Source: Candidatus Palauibacter poriticola
GTDB lineage: Bacteria; Gemmatimonadota; Gemmatimonadetes; Palauibacterales; Palauibacteraceae
DNA: 64,000 bases
NCBI GenBank assembly: GCA_012270965.1
Contig: JAAXHJ010000097.1
Coordinates: forward strand, 1-64,000
Reading direction: 5' to 3'
The stretch's first letter is position 1. Every line of letters starts with the position of its first letter. The notes under the pieces are model-generated. The model was not told the origin of the DNA. It did no database searches and worked only from the letters and a program-made list of their open reading frames with translations. Below, piece by piece: positions 25,401 to 35,073 of the stretch. Both the position numbers and the translations under genes were made by a program.

Positions 25401-25908
25401 TAATGGTGTGCGCCGGAATGGTGCTCACCGCGGCGGGCGGGTTGTTGGCGGGCTCCGCCTCGACCGTGACGGTGAAGCCCTGCGCGGCGGCGGCCCCGTC
25501 CGGGTCCGTCGCCGTGATCGTGATGACCGCGGTTCCGGCCGCCACGCCCGTGATGGTCGCAACCGCGCCTTCCATCGCGACCGTGGCGTTGGCGGGGCTC
25601 GAGGAGCCGGCGCTGTAGGTCAGCGCGTCGCCGTCGGGATCCGCGAAGTAGCCCGTCGCGTCGACCGACACCGTGCCACCCATGGCCACATTGTGGGCCG
25701 GAATGGTACCGCGAGCCTCGGGCGCCTGGTTGACCGGCGGCGGCGGCGGTGGCGGCGGCGGCGGTGGTGGCGGCGGCGGCGGCGGCGGTGGAATTACGAT
25801 GGGCGGAATGTCCGGGAACGGCGGCGTGACGACCTCCACGGTGTCTCCGCAGCCGCCGATGGTCAGGACCGCCCCGACCGTCAACAGCCTCTTGGTACCC
25901 TTCTTCAT
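22483..25908 (-). CDS. large Ig-like / Calx-beta surface lipoprotein
   Basis: 1141 residues, predicted outer-surface lipoprotein. Seen: signal peptide with lipobox IGGC (Cys about residue 20), a linker with an unbroken run of about 18 prolines, two Ig/cadherin-like repeats (GYFADPDGDALTYS and GYFSDADGDELSYA), then a Cys-containing conserved module (residues about 222-382, encoded by 24763-25245), a variable centre (CPVSYEGTTV, ANFGVDKTPP), and C-terminal Calx-beta-like repeats (SINEGDDATLEV, SITEGTTDTV) that usually bind calcium. The ATG has GAGGAGG five bases upstream. Adhesion is a family-level expectation. The homologous truncated copy is at 14843-17923. Confidence 0.85.
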   Translation of the reverse strand: MKKGTKRLLTVGAVLTIGGCGDTVEVVTPPFPDIPPIVIPPPPPPPPPPPPPPPPPPPVNQAPEARGTIPAHNVAMGGTVSVDATGYFADPDGDALTYSAGSSSPANATVAMEGAVATITGVAAGTAVITITATDPDGAAAAQGFTVTVEAEPANNPPAAVSTIPAHTINVGAASTIDVAGYFSDADGDELSYAAASSNAEVATVSMEGSSATITGVAEGEAVVTVTASDGEAAATQGFTVTVSDPSGKAATVAIFGLRDVADRSTSVNPTNVSGPISVILDVQPNDETVAAIALTLDGETIQCRGSSSDADPAAGLAASSQAEVDCFLNTAAVVGECMGTQLDPMYANGTHELGAFITTAEGERRDVVAAQPITLNNSGYVKIVHHAGRSVAHGGRTYHGGPTGDGNTNSFSACPVSYEGTTVGELTLAAMLTDADGESAEGPDLSFQTGSKAPDNDPSPTLEAPPFTWTADSDFNATVSNTADDEYWVANTGDIKDDGGLLVTDEFVADGAYAKAGPFHFDFKAPTGGSVMINKAAVSAGASYSAAKANAFSTDLADDGVGLDKAMTRVDVGDCAANRTSKVDRTKVGFNAAYTDVAHISELAEEDASRAGLGQTDSNGLDCYVAEIGAGADLLGNAWSGGATPGSWGQTANFGVDKTPPVIEDIEFDGSMAFKTAPTIEFEVQNPKLASGDAGTAVTGTVTIPPPPGGKAPVSAGSVAYNEAEDDDATATVSGLTKDGAYTVTVTMSDAATPPNRSSFTRDLVYDTTAPTFSGGGPVGTLSGAESVGIDVSGVLKDATAGIESYTLTVRNNDSSKRSDNAPAFCEAADDSLPTARGGRYGARKVGGAKSLSIDRTLTLGRPAVADTTTEELCVLLQATDATGGGGNGREFSVAVFAVNWSSAAAVVLGGSLVTADGMAGSINEGDDATLEVTLSERPTADVTVKITGSRAKSIEADTTLTFTPANFDTKQNVTVTAPEDDNAQGELATLKATASGGGYDGRSASVKVTSEDPDVLLAIDDVSITEGTTDTVTITATRAQASGAVTVPVVYTGGTAAGTAEDEFTVAAGAEGVDPEEIAFAADKTTASIKVAITAVQGEGEKNDDDDEDDAIVVTLAVSGGRGLPTAGITITIVDDDKQ
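25735..25792. repeat. GGC/GGT tract coding poly-proline
   Basis: About 19 consecutive GGN triplets (minus strand CCN) encode the proline run after the lipobox of the surface lipoprotein. Low-complexity triplets of this type change length by slippage, and any non-multiple-of-three change would shut off the gene. Confidence 0.85.
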
Positions 25909-26307
25909 TCACTCCTCCTCAGGGATGAAGTCCTTCGGGTGGATGGTGATCGATCAACATATCATCGACGAGCGATGCACCACACCCCAGCCCGCAAATC
26001 GGGCTGAACCTACCGACGCTCCCGAAGAGGGTCAAGAGCGCCGGAACTCACGAAAAGAACCTTGTTTTCTTCGATCAAGCAAGTCCGTGAACCGTCTCCG
26101 GCGAGAGCATCGATTCTCCGGCGATCCCGGGGGATCGCGCCGTCACTTCGGGTCACGTATTCCCGGGGGGATTCGAGGCAGGCCCCACCACACTCTACAC
26201 ACCCACTTCCCCCGCGTACCGGTAGTATGGCACCGACCGCCACCCCCCGTCAAGTTTTGGCGTCGCGCGCATCCGCACCGCGCCTTGATTACGGCCCCCT
26301 ACACCGT
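25909..26307. other. intergenic region upstream of the surface lipoprotein, downstream of uvrA
   Basis: No gene is supported. It contains the ribosome site GAGGAGG next to the lipoprotein ATG, a perfect 7-bp stem CAGCCCG/CGGGCTG at 25988-26006 without a T run, and a palindrome GCGATCCCGGGGGATCGC at about 26122. The lipoprotein promoter should be here; I see no convincing -35/-10 pair. Confidence 0.5.
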
Positions 26308-29300
26308 TCACACGGCCAGGGTTCCGCTCGGCTTCCGGCTCGATTCCCGCAGGAGCGAGGCGAGGTGCCGCCCGGTGTGGCTGCCGGGCGTCGCGGCCAC
26401 GAGTTCCGGGGGCCCCTCGGCAACGACGAGGCCGCCTCCGGCTCCCCCCTCCGGGCCCATGTCGACGACCCAGTCCGCCGTCTTCACGACGTCCATGTGG
26501 TGCTCGATGACGATGATCGTGTTGCCGCGGCCGGCGAGCCTGTGGAGGACGCGGAGGAGGAGGCGCACGTCCTCGAAGTGGAGACCGGTGGTGGGCTCGT
26601 CAAGGATGTAGACGGTGCGGCCGGTGCTCGTCTTCGCGAGTTCGGTGGCGAGTTTCACCCGCTGGGCCTCGCCGCCGGAGAGGGTGGTGGCGGGCTGGCC
26701 CAGCGTCACGTAGCCGAGGCCGACATCGGAGAGCGTGTCCAGGCGGCGCCTCACCGACGGCACGGCGTCGAAGAACTCGAGCGCCTCGTCCACGCTCATC
26801 GCGAGCACGTCGGCGATGCTCCGTCCCCGGTAGAGGACCTCGAGCGTCTCGCGGTTGTAGCGCCGTCCCCGGCAGATGTCGCAGGGGACGTACACGTCGG
26901 GCAGAAAGTGCATCTCGATCTTCACGAGGCCGTCGCCGCGGCAGGGTTCGCAGCGCCCGCCCTTCACGTTGAAGCTGAACCGCCCCGGCGCGTAGCCGCG
27001 GATGTTCGACTCGGGCAGGCGGGCGAAGAGTTCGCGGATGGGGGTGAAGAGGCCCGTATAGGTGGCCGGGTTCGAGCGCGGAGTGCGGCCGATGGGGCTC
27101 TGGTCGACGTCGATGACCTTGTCGAGGAGTTCGATGCCCTCGACCGCGTCGTGCGCGCCGGGGACGAGCTTCGAGCGGTAGATCTCGCGCGCCAGGCGGC
27201 GGTAGAGGATCTGCTCGACGAGGGTGGACTTGCCGGAGCCGGACACGCCCGTGACGCAGATGAAAGTCCCCAGCGGGAACTCGATGTCGATTGCCCGCAG
27301 GTTGTGCTCGCGGGCGCCGCGCACGACGAGCCGGCCGTTGTCGGGGGGGCGGCGCCGTGCGGGGACGGGGATCTCGCGCTCGCCCCGAAGGTAGGCGGCG
27401 GTGAGCGAACGGTCGTCCGCCAGGAGCCGGTCGATGTCGCCCGAGACGACGACTTCCCCGCCCTCGCGCCCGGCCCCCGGTCCCATGTCGACGATGTGGT
27501 CGGCGCGGCGGATCGTGAGTTCGTCGTGCTCGACCACGAGGACGGTGTTCCCGAGGTCGCGCAGGGCGCCGAGCGTCTGCAGCAGCTTGCGGTTGTCGCG
27601 CGGGTGGAGGCCGATGCTGGGTTCGTCGAGCACGTAGAGGACACCGACGAGGCGGCTCCCGATCTGGGTCGCGAGGCGGATGCGCTGCGCCTCGCCGCCT
27701 GAAAGCGTGCCGGCGGAACGCGCCAGGGTGAGGTAGCCGAGCCCCACGTGGTCGAGGAACTCGAGCCGCTCGACGACCTCCTTTAGGATGGGGACGCGGA
27801 TCTCGGCCGTCTGGCCGGCGGCGGCGCGGGCGCGCTCGAGCCAGCCGCCGAGGAGCGGTCGCAGTTCGGCCACCGACTGCCCGGTGAGCGCGGGGAGGGA
27901 GAGCCCCTCCAGCGTGACGGCCCGGCTCTCGGGGCGCAGCCGTCCGCCCTCGCAGGCGAGGCAGGTGGAGAGCGTCATGTACTCCTCGAGCGAGAGGCGC
28001 ACGCGCTCGCTCGTCGTCTCGTGGTAGCGGCGCAGCGTGGCGGCAACCGCTCCCTCCCACCCCACGTCGGTGTCGCCATAGAGGATCGCCTCCCGCTGGT
28101 CCCCGTTCAGGTCGCCCCAGACGGTGTTGAGGTCGAAGTCCATCTTGCGCGCGAGCCGGGCGAGGGCGTGGCGGCGGGCGCCCCAGCTCGGCGTCCCCAG
28201 GGGAAGGAGGACGCCCTCGAGGATGGAGATCCGGTCTCCGCCCACGATGAGGTCGGCGTTCGGGACGCGCTGGGAGCCGAGCCCGTCACACTCCGGACAG
28301 GCGCCGAACGGAGAGTTGAAGGAGAACTGCCGCGGCTCGAGTTCCGGCATGCCGAGCCCGCATCCCGGACAGGCGTACCGCTCGCTGAACAGGTGCCGCG
28401 TCTCTCCGCTATCCTCCGCGCCGTCGTCCGTTCCGCCCGCGCCGTCGTCCGTTCCGCCCGCGCCGGCGGCCCTGTTGGCACCCCCGCCGGCGACCCTTTG
28501 GGTGCTCCCACCCCCGTCGCCGGCCCGCCCCTCGCCCCCGTCGGCGCCATTGCGCAGGGCGACCTCGACGACGCCGTCGGCCATGCGAAGGGCGGTCGCC
28601 ACGGAGTCCGCCAGCCGCTCACGGTCCGAGGCGCGCACGACGAGCCGGTCCACGACGACCGAAATGTCGTGGTTGCGGCGCCGGTTCAGAAGGGGCGGGT
28701 CGGAGAGGTCGACGAGTTCGCCGTCCACGCGGGCGCGCACGAAGCCCTGGCTCAGCGTGCGCTCGAACAGGTCGCGGAACTCCCCCTTCCGTCCCCTCAC
28801 GAGCGGAGCGCGAACCTCGATGCGGGCGCCGGCGGGCCAGCCGAGAATCTGCTGCGCGATCTCCGACGGCGATTGCGGGCGCACCGGGCGGCCGCAGGAG
28901 GGACAGTGGGGGGTGCCGGCGCGGGCCCACAGGAGCCGAAGGTAGTCGTAGATCTCGGTGACGGTGCCGACGGTGGAGCGCGGGTTGCCGCCCGCCGTGC
29001 GCTGCTCGATCGCGATGGCGGGCGAGAGTCCCTCGATGACGTCGACGTCCGGCTTCTCCATGACGCCGAGGAACTGCCGCGCGTAGGCGGAGAGGGATTC
29101 GACGTAGCGGCGCTGCCCCTCCGCGTAGATGGTGTCGAAGGCGAGCGAGGACTTGCCGGAGCCGGAGAGTCCCGTGACGACGATGAGCCGGTCGCGCGGC
29201 AGCTCGACGTCCACGTCGCGGAGGTTGTGCTCCCGCGCCCCCCGCACGATGAGGGCGCCGCCGCCGGTCGAGCCGGCGCCTTCGACGCCGCCCGGGTCGG

Positions 29301-29325
29301 CGCCGGTTGGGTTCGAGTTCCTCAT
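26308..29325 (-). CDS. uvrA: excinuclease ABC subunit A
   Basis: Damage-recognition ATPase of nucleotide-excision repair, acting with UvrB and UvrC. Seen: first Walker [11 protein letters not shown] (51-60), second [10 protein letters not shown] near 690, zinc pairs CPGC/CPEC and CEPC/CDIC, and two ABC signatures LSGGEAQR. Length 1005 exceeds the usual 940-960 mainly because of a Gly/Asp/Ala-rich insert of about 45 residues near residues 255-305, just before the first zinc pair; it contains the repeat GGTDDGA twice. ATG at 29325. It is not followed by other repair genes here. Confidence 0.97.
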   Translation of the reverse strand: MRNSNPTGADPGGVEGAGSTGGGALIVRGAREHNLRDVDVELPRDRLIVVTGLSGSGKSSLAFDTIYAEGQRRYVESLSAYARQFLGVMEKPDVDVIEGLSPAIAIEQRTAGGNPRSTVGTVTEIYDYLRLLWARAGTPHCPSCGRPVRPQSPSEIAQQILGWPAGARIEVRAPLVRGRKGEFRDLFERTLSQGFVRARVDGELVDLSDPPLLNRRRNHDISVVVDRLVVRASDRERLADSVATALRMADGVVEVALRNGADGGEGRAGDGGGSTQRVAGGGANRAAGAGGTDDGAGGTDDGAEDSGETRHLFSERYACPGCGLGMPELEPRQFSFNSPFGACPECDGLGSQRVPNADLIVGGDRISILEGVLLPLGTPSWGARRHALARLARKMDFDLNTVWGDLNGDQREAILYGDTDVGWEGAVAATLRRYHETTSERVRLSLEEYMTLSTCLACEGGRLRPESRAVTLEGLSLPALTGQSVAELRPLLGGWLERARAAAGQTAEIRVPILKEVVERLEFLDHVGLGYLTLARSAGTLSGGEAQRIRLATQIGSRLVGVLYVLDEPSIGLHPRDNRKLLQTLGALRDLGNTVLVVEHDELTIRRADHIVDMGPGAGREGGEVVVSGDIDRLLADDRSLTAAYLRGEREIPVPARRRPPDNGRLVVRGAREHNLRAIDIEFPLGTFICVTGVSGSGKSTLVEQILYRRLAREIYRSKLVPGAHDAVEGIELLDKVIDVDQSPIGRTPRSNPATYTGLFTPIRELFARLPESNIRGYAPGRFSFNVKGGRCEPCRGDGLVKIEMHFLPDVYVPCDICRGRRYNRETLEVLYRGRSIADVLAMSVDEALEFFDAVPSVRRRLDTLSDVGLGYVTLGQPATTLSGGEAQRVKLATELAKTSTGRTVYILDEPTTGLHFEDVRLLLRVLHRLAGRGNTIIVIEHHMDVVKTADWVVDMGPEGGAGGGLVVAEGPPELVAATPGSHTGRHLASLLRESSRKPSGTLAV

Positions 29326-29530
29326 AGCCGGGGATCGTAGGCGCGCCCGGCGCTCCCGCGCCAGTTCGCCCCCCCCCGGCCGGCCGGGGGCCGGGGAAGG
29401 TACGGCCGGGATCGGGCCGCGCGGGGTCCGCGATGATGGCCCGTTGATGGGCCGCGGATACTATATTGCGGGTGCGATATGGTGCGAGCCGTGTCCGGAC
29501 CATCATCCAAAGCCGGAGGCGAAGGCGACG

Positions 29531-30028
29531 TTGGGCTTTCTCATTTCAACCCGCGGCAAACGCGACGAGGCGCTGGTCGCCGCCGTCGTGAAGGCTCTCG
29601 AACCCCGGTTCGACGGGATCGACCGCCGCTTCGAGGCCCTCGAAGCCAGGATTGGAACCCTCGAAGCCAGGATTGGAACCCTCGATGGCAGGATCGACAG
29701 CCTCGAAGGCAGGATCGACAGCCTTGAAGCCGGAATCGAAGCGAGGTTCGATGCCATCGACCGGCGCTTCGAGGCAATGGACGCGAAATGGGAAGGGCGA
29801 TTTCTCGATCTGCGCAACGAGTTCGTCACGCTGCGCGAGCGCTTCTCGGCCCTGCAGGATCACGTCGACGCGCGGATGAACGGATTCGAGGCGCGGATGG
29901 ACGGCTTCGACGCCAAGATGAACGGATTCGAGGCGGCGTTGAACGCGGTGGGCGAGGAGATGGTGGAGCGATTCTCGCAACTCTCCAAGACGGTGGTGCA
30001 CGGGTTCAGCCGGCCGGAGCCCGCCTGA
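29531..30028 (+). CDS. coiled-coil protein with tandem heptads
   Basis: About 165 residues, predicted cytoplasmic, function unknown. After LGFLISTRGKRDEALVAAVV the protein is a continuous coiled coil: RFEALEARIGTLEARIGTL, DGRIDSLEGRIDSLEAGIEA, RFDAIDRRFEAMDAK, then NGFEARMDGFDAKMNGFEA. The 7-codon units are near-identical at DNA level at about 29650-29720. TTG at 29531 with AAGG 5 bp upstream is my start; an in-frame ATG at 29447 would add 28 residues including CEPCPDHH. It resembles tropomyosin-like bacterial proteins of the DUF1640 type only in general form. Confidence 0.55.
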   Translation: MGFLISTRGKRDEALVAAVVKALEPRFDGIDRRFEALEARIGTLEARIGTLDGRIDSLEGRIDSLEAGIEARFDAIDRRFEAMDAKWEGRFLDLRNEFVTLRERFSALQDHVDARMNGFEARMDGFDAKMNGFEAALNAVGEEMVERFSQLSKTVVHGFSRPEPA

Positions 30029-30396
30029 CCCCGGCGAGGAGGCCGCAACTTGGCGCTGTCGATCCTGCTACGCGACCGAGACGAATGCGCCGTGGATTCC
30101 GAGCGAGACGACGACTAGATCCCGGACAACATCCGGGCCCTCGGTTTCGTGCCCTTTTTTCGGACGGAGCTTGCCGGAGAGGCGGATCGCGATCGGCCCC
30201 GGCCCGGCCTCCCGGCAGTTGGAGAACGGCATCCACCATTCCCTGCAGAAGCGCTTCCGGCGCAGGGTTCCGAAAACTGCGGAGGCGAACAACGTTCAGG
30301 TCTTGGCGACGATACATAGCCGTGATTGTGTGGAGGGATTCGCCCGGGCGGTAAACGGACTGACCTGTCGCGGGCGCTCCTGGCGAGTGGGGCGGT
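30029..30396. other. spacer between coiled-coil gene and symporter
   Basis: No gene clearly supported. A minus-strand frame at 30068-30292 (74 codons, MFASAVFGTLRRKRFC...) has some protein-like character and could be a small gene or remnant, but I cannot assign it. Confidence 0.4.
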
Positions 30397-31824
30397 TCAG
30401 GAGCGCCGCGGGCGTCGGCCGGCGAGGAGGCCGGTTGTTACGGTGATCGCCGTGCCGATGAGGACGAACCAGGGCCAGGCGACCGCGGACCGCGCTCCGA
30501 TCCATATCGCGGTGACGGATCCGATCCCGAGCGCGATCCCGAGACGGACCGAGCGGCTCGTGGCCCGGCGCGAGAAACGGGCGAGCGCGAACGCCCCCAG
30601 CAGCCCTCCGTAGACGAGCGACGCGATCCCGAGCGACACCTCCACGGCGGTGCTCTCCTCGCTCAGGGGGATGAACCCGACCGCCGCCGCCACGAGCAGC
30701 ACCGTCCACACCGCGGCTCCGATCCTCCCCGCGCGCAGGATTTGCCGCTCGTCCGCCTCCGGGCGCGCCGCCGCCCAGAAGTCGTAGGCCGCCGTGGATG
30801 AGAGCGCGTTGATCGAACTGGAGAGAGTAGACATGGCGGCCGCGAACACGCCGGCAATGAGGAGGCCGCGGACGCCGGCCGGGAGCGCTTCGACGATGAA
30901 GCCCGCGAAGATCTCGTCGGCGCGGAGGAAGGCGGCTCCGTCGTACCACGCCCAGAGGCCCAGACCAACGAAGAGGAAGAGGGTGAACTGGAAGAGGACG
31001 GCGAAGCCGCTGCCGACGAGGGCGCGGCGGCTCGCGGCGAGGTCGCGGCAGGCGAGGAGGCGCTGGACGATGAGCTGGTCGGCGCCGTGCGAACCCATGG
31101 AGAGGAAGGCGCCGCCGAGCAGTCCGGCCCACAGCGTGTAGGGTCGCCCGAAGTCGAGCGCGGGGTCGATCACGGTGAGCTTCCCGGCCTCCCCGGCGCG
31201 GGAAAGGATCTCGGGCCAGCCGCCGGGCACGGCGCCACCCAGGACGACGAGGGCGATGAGCCCCCCGGCCAGGTAGAGCGCCATCTGCGAGGCGTCCACC
31301 CAGACGACCGCGCGGATGCCGCCGATGAAGGTATAGATGAAGGTGACGGCTCCGATCACGAGCACGGAGGCGATGAGCGGCCATCCGGTGACGAGCGTAA
31401 GCGGGATCGCCGTCGCGAAGAGCCGCACGGAATCCGCGAGAAGGCGCGTGACCATGAAGATGCCGGAGGTCAGCCGCCGCGTCTCCGTACCGAAACGGGC
31501 CTCGAGCAACTCGTAGGCGGTCCGCAGCCGCCCCGCGCGATACGCCGGCAGAAGCCAGAGGGCGACCGCGATTCGTCCGAGCACGTAGCCCGCCGCGATT
31601 TGCACGAAGGCGAGCGACCCGCCGTAGGCGATGCCGGGGATCGAGAGGAAGGTGAGCGTGCTCGTCTCCGTCGCCACGACGGAAAGGAGGACGATGGCCC
31701 AGGGCAGGTCGCGCCGACCCAGAAAATACTCCTCCCCCCCGCGTGCGCCCTTCCCGAGCCACGCCCCCCAGGCGGTGACGCCGCCGAGATAGACGACGAG
31801 GATCGCGAGATCGAGAGAGGTCAG
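30397..31824 (-). CDS. sodium:solute symporter (SSS) family transporter
   Basis: About 475-residue inner-membrane symporter with 12-13 hydrophobic segments. Seen: N-terminal LAILVVYLGGVTAWGAWLGK, FLGRRDLPW, then GGIRAVVWVDASQM, GSHGADQLIVQRLLACRD and AGVFAAAMSTLSSSINALSS, the SSS sodium-site region. No ATG/GTG/TTG lies before the first helix; the nearest GTG (31677) would delete it. The best start is CTG at 31824, overlapping the TGA of the NagZ-AmiE gene as CTGA. Such SSS transporters often sit by muramic-acid recycling genes, so uptake of MurNAc or a muropeptide sugar is inferred. Confidence 0.85.
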   Translation of the reverse strand: MTSLDLAILVVYLGGVTAWGAWLGKGARGGEEYFLGRRDLPWAIVLLSVVATETSTLTFLSIPGIAYGGSLAFVQIAAGYVLGRIAVALWLLPAYRAGRLRTAYELLEARFGTETRRLTSGIFMVTRLLADSVRLFATAIPLTLVTGWPLIASVLVIGAVTFIYTFIGGIRAVVWVDASQMALYLAGGLIALVVLGGAVPGGWPEILSRAGEAGKLTVIDPALDFGRPYTLWAGLLGGAFLSMGSHGADQLIVQRLLACRDLAASRRALVGSGFAVLFQFTLFLFVGLGLWAWYDGAAFLRADEIFAGFIVEALPAGVRGLLIAGVFAAAMSTLSSSINALSSTAAYDFWAAARPEADERQILRAGRIGAAVWTVLLVAAAVGFIPLSEESTAVEVSLGIASLVYGGLLGAFALARFSRRATSRSVRLGIALGIGSVTAIWIGARSAVAWPWFVLIGTAITVTTGLLAGRRPRRS

Positions 31825-34800
31825 CGGTCGCGTCCCGAGGGCGCCGGCCCGCCCGCGCCGCCGGGCTCGCGGGGCCGCACCGTCCGGTCGCGGATCGAGG
31901 TCGCGACGGCGTCGTGTACCGCCCGCCGCAGCTCGATGTGCTTCCGGTTGTCCCGGGTCGGATTCACGCGGTTCGTGAGCAGGACGACGAAAAGATCCAG
32001 TTCCGGATCGACCCAGATGCTCGTGCCCGTGAAGCCGGTGTGCCCGAACGCGCCTTCACCGAAGTAGTCCCCCGCCGACGAGCGCCCGGAGGGGGTGTCC
32101 CAGCCCAAGCCCCGACTCGAGGCGGGAGCGGCCCGCGCCGTGAACCGCGCGACGATCTCCGGCGAGGGCGAGTCGAGACGGGCGGAGAACGAACGGGTAA
32201 GCGGCCCGCGCGGGGGGCGCGCGGTGACGGGAAGATTTCGCCCTTCGCGCGCGGCGGCGAGGATCCAGGCGGCGAACGTCGCGAGGTCCCGGGCCGACGA
32301 GAAGAGTCCGGCGTGTCCCGCCACTCCCTCCAGCGCGTGGGCGTTCTCGTCGTGCACCTCTCCGTGCACGTGCCGGTGCCGGTAGACGGTGTCCAGCTCG
32401 GTCGGAGCCGTCCGGCGGCGCAGCGAGCGGGGCGGATCGAACCAGGTCTCCGTCATCCCCAGCGGGCGGAAGACGGATTCATGCAGATAGTAGTCCAGCG
32501 ACTGTCCCGTGATCTCCTCGATCAGGAAACCGAGCGTCATGAACCCGATGTCGGAATAGACCGTCGGGCCGCCGTCCTCCCCCGGTTCATACTCGGGTTC
32601 GAGGGCGGCGATCGCCTCGCGGTACGGCTCCTCTCCCCGGAGGGTGCGCCAGAAGGGACGGAAGGGCGGCAGCCCCCCCCGGTGCGTCAACAGGTGGCGG
32701 ACGGTGACGTCGCGCTTCCATCCCCGCGACCACTCCGGCAGGTGCTCGCCGATGCGGGTGTCGAGGGAGAGTGCGCCGCGGTCGATGAGTTGCATCATCC
32801 CCGTCGTCGTCGCGACAACCTTGGTGAGCGACGCCAGATCGTACAGACTCGAATCCGTCGCGGCGGTCCCGGCCGGCGGCGTGGCGGAAGATGCCCAATC
32901 CAGCCTTCCGTAGCCGCGCAGACGGACGACGCGGTCCCCCCGTCCCACGGCGAGCGCCGCGCCGGGCGTCGCCCCGTCCCGAATCGCCGCGTCGATGATC
33001 CGGTCCGCGCGGGCGAGGGAATCCCCGTCCATCCCCACGTTGACGGGCCACTCCTCCCACGGCCGCCGCACGCGCAGGCGCTCGTCGGCGTTCGGCGGAC
33101 CGTACCCATCGATAGGCACGTGCTCCCACTCCGCTTCCCCGCTCCCGCCGCTGACCAAGCCATCGCCGAGCGCGTGACGGGGAGGGAGGGAGATCGGCAG
33201 GCGACCCAAAACCGGCGCGCCGAGGAGCGCGCGCGCGGCGGCTTCCTGCGAGACGTCCGCCCCACCCCACGCGATGAGGTACGTCTTCGCCTCCGGCACG
33301 GAAGTGAGCAGGTAGGGACTCCCGAACGAGACGAGCACGGAGGTTCGGCCGGCGGCGTCCAAGCGGTCGAAGAAATCCCGGACCTCTTCGGGAAGGTCGG
33401 TGGAATCCCGGGCGGCGCCGGGGCGGACGTAGGCGGAGAAAACCACGGCGTCGACGGAGCGGGCGAGCCCGAGGAGCGAATCGTAGACGCCGGGGCGGGC
33501 GTCGAACCCGATCCGGGCGCGGCGCACGCGCGCGGCTCGGCCGAGTTCGCGGTCGAAGGCGCGTCCCGCGGCGAGGTCGTTCCGTCCGGCGAAGGTCACG
33601 GACAGCACGGAGCGCGACGCGGGGCTGTCGAGGGGCACCGCGCCGGCCTCGTTGCGCACCAGCGTGATGGAGCGCGCGGCAACCCCGCGGGCGAAGAACT
33701 CGTGCCACCGGGTGCCGACGAGCCGGGGGATGGCTTCGAAGTCGATCTCCGCGCCTTCGTGCAGGCGGGCGCGCGCCTTCAGCTCCAGTACGCGCCGGGC
33801 GGAGGCCTCGATGCGCTCGGCGGCGAGCCGGCCGGAGCGGACGGCGCCGACGACGGCCGCGATGGCGCGCAGGGGCTCGCGCGGCATGAGCAGGACATCG
33901 CTCCCCGCTTCCAGCGAGCGGATCGCGGCTTCGCTGGCCCCGTAGTCGTCGGCGATGGCGGCCATGTCGAGCGCGTCGGTGAAGAGGACGCCATCGAAGC
34001 CCAGATCGTCGCGCAGCATGTCCGTCATGAAGTACGGGGAGAGCGTCGCGGGCGGGGCGCCGGGGCCGAGGATGCCGGGGGCCGCGACGTGGGCCGTCAT
34101 GACCGCGTCAACGCCCTCCGCGATCGCGCGGCGGAACGGGACGAGTTCCAGGCTGTCGAGGCGGGCGCGGTCGCCGGGAATGACCGGGAGGGCGAGGTGG
34201 GAATCGGTCCCGGTATCTCCGTGACCGGGGAAGTGCTTGGCGGTGGCGAGAAGGCCGGCCTCGCGCGCGCCCCGGATGAAGGCCGCGCCCAGCGCCGCCA
34301 CGCGCTCCGGATCCTCCCCGAAGGAGCGCGTGTTGATGATGGGATTGGCGGGGTTGTTGTTGACGTCGAGAACGGGCGCGAAGGTGATGTGGACGCCGAG
34401 GGCCCGCGCCTCGATGCCGGTGATCCGGCCCGCGTGGTAGGCGTAGTCCTCATCGTCCGCCGCGCCGAGCGCCATCGCGGGAGGGAGGACCGTCGCGCCG
34501 GGCATCTCCAGCATGTTCGGCAGCGCGAACACGCCGCTCACGCGGAACCCCGCTCCGGACTCGAAGTCCGCCGCGACGAGCAGGGGAACATCGGCTGACG
34601 CCTGCAGGCGGTTCAGTCGCTGGGCGTATCCGAGCGGGGTTCCGAGCGAGATCACGATCCCGCCGATCGCGTCGTCGCGGACGAGGGATTCGACGCGCGT
34701 GAACTCCTCGTCGTCGCGCGGCGCGTAGCCGCCGCTCATCCACACCATTACGAGCTGCGCGACCCGCTCCCGCAGGCTGAGGCGGGCGAGCGTTTCCTCC

Positions 34801-35015
34801 ACCCATTCCTGTGCGCCGGCGGAAAGGACGGGTTCCACCGCGCGACCGCCGGGGAAAGCGCCGGCGTCCGAGCCGGACGGACGGGGGGCGACGGCGCTGG
34901 AGCCGGCGGCGACGAGCGCGGCCAGCCCGAGGGCCGCGACCGTTCGCCCCCGTACCACCACCCGCCGTCCGTCCCGCTTTCGGGGGCCGCTCAACGTCTC
35001 TAATCTCCCAGCCAT
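31821..35015 (-). CDS. NagZ (GH3 N-acetylglucosaminidase) fused to AmiE-like serine amidase
   Basis: 1064-residue exported bifunctional protein for peptidoglycan turnover. N-terminal signal sequence (VAALGLAALVAAGSSAVA); GH3 domain at about 65-620 with the NagZ His-Asp motif KHFPGHGDTGTDSH (260-273) and nucleophile Asp347 in FTDALDM; class C beta-lactamase-like domain at about 670-1040 with SLTK (Ser-x-x-Lys) and YSDIGF (Tyr motif). In Bacillus subtilis NagZ, AmiE and NamZ are separate neighbouring genes that release GlcNAc, strip peptides and release MurNAc. Here the first two are one protein; NamZ is divergent and a symporter is downstream. The ATG overlaps the mRNA start region of namZ. 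Confidence 0.88.
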   Translation of the reverse strand: MAGRLETLSGPRKRDGRRVVVRGRTVAALGLAALVAAGSSAVAPRPSGSDAGAFPGGRAVEPVLSAGAQEWVEETLARLSLRERVAQLVMVWMSGGYAPRDDEEFTRVESLVRDDAIGGIVISLGTPLGYAQRLNRLQASADVPLLVAADFESGAGFRVSGVFALPNMLEMPGATVLPPAMALGAADDEDYAYHAGRITGIEARALGVHITFAPVLDVNNNPANPIINTRSFGEDPERVAALGAAFIRGAREAGLLATAKHFPGHGDTGTDSHLALPVIPGDRARLDSLELVPFRRAIAEGVDAVMTAHVAAPGILGPGAPPATLSPYFMTDMLRDDLGFDGVLFTDALDMAAIADDYGASEAAIRSLEAGSDVLLMPREPLRAIAAVVGAVRSGRLAAERIEASARRVLELKARARLHEGAEIDFEAIPRLVGTRWHEFFARGVAARSITLVRNEAGAVPLDSPASRSVLSVTFAGRNDLAAGRAFDRELGRAARVRRARIGFDARPGVYDSLLGLARSVDAVVFSAYVRPGAARDSTDLPEEVRDFFDRLDAAGRTSVLVSFGSPYLLTSVPEAKTYLIAWGGADVSQEAAARALLGAPVLGRLPISLPPRHALGDGLVSGGSGEAEWEHVPIDGYGPPNADERLRVRRPWEEWPVNVGMDGDSLARADRIIDAAIRDGATPGAALAVGRGDRVVRLRGYGRLDWASSATPPAGTAATDSSLYDLASLTKVVATTTGMMQLIDRGALSLDTRIGEHLPEWSRGWKRDVTVRHLLTHRGGLPPFRPFWRTLRGEEPYREAIAALEPEYEPGEDGGPTVYSDIGFMTLGFLIEEITGQSLDYYLHESVFRPLGMTETWFDPPRSLRRRTAPTELDTVYRHRHVHGEVHDENAHALEGVAGHAGLFSSARDLATFAAWILAAAREGRNLPVTARPPRGPLTRSFSARLDSPSPEIVARFTARAAPASSRGLGWDTPSGRSSAGDYFGEGAFGHTGFTGTSIWVDPELDLFVVLLTNRVNPTRDNRKHIELRRAVHDAVATSIRDRTVRPREPGGAGGPAPSGRDR

Positions 35016-35073
35016 GTCGACCTCCGCCCGCCCCGCGTGCCGCGCTCGCTACCCCGAACCTACGAGGCGCGAG

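Noticed and set aside
26010-26243. 77-codon minus-strand frame upstream of the surface lipoprotein
   Set aside because: No ribosome site, no recognisable family and it would occupy the likely promoter region.
30068-30292. 74-codon minus-strand frame
   Set aside because: No family recognised, no clear ribosome site; noted only within the spacer entry.
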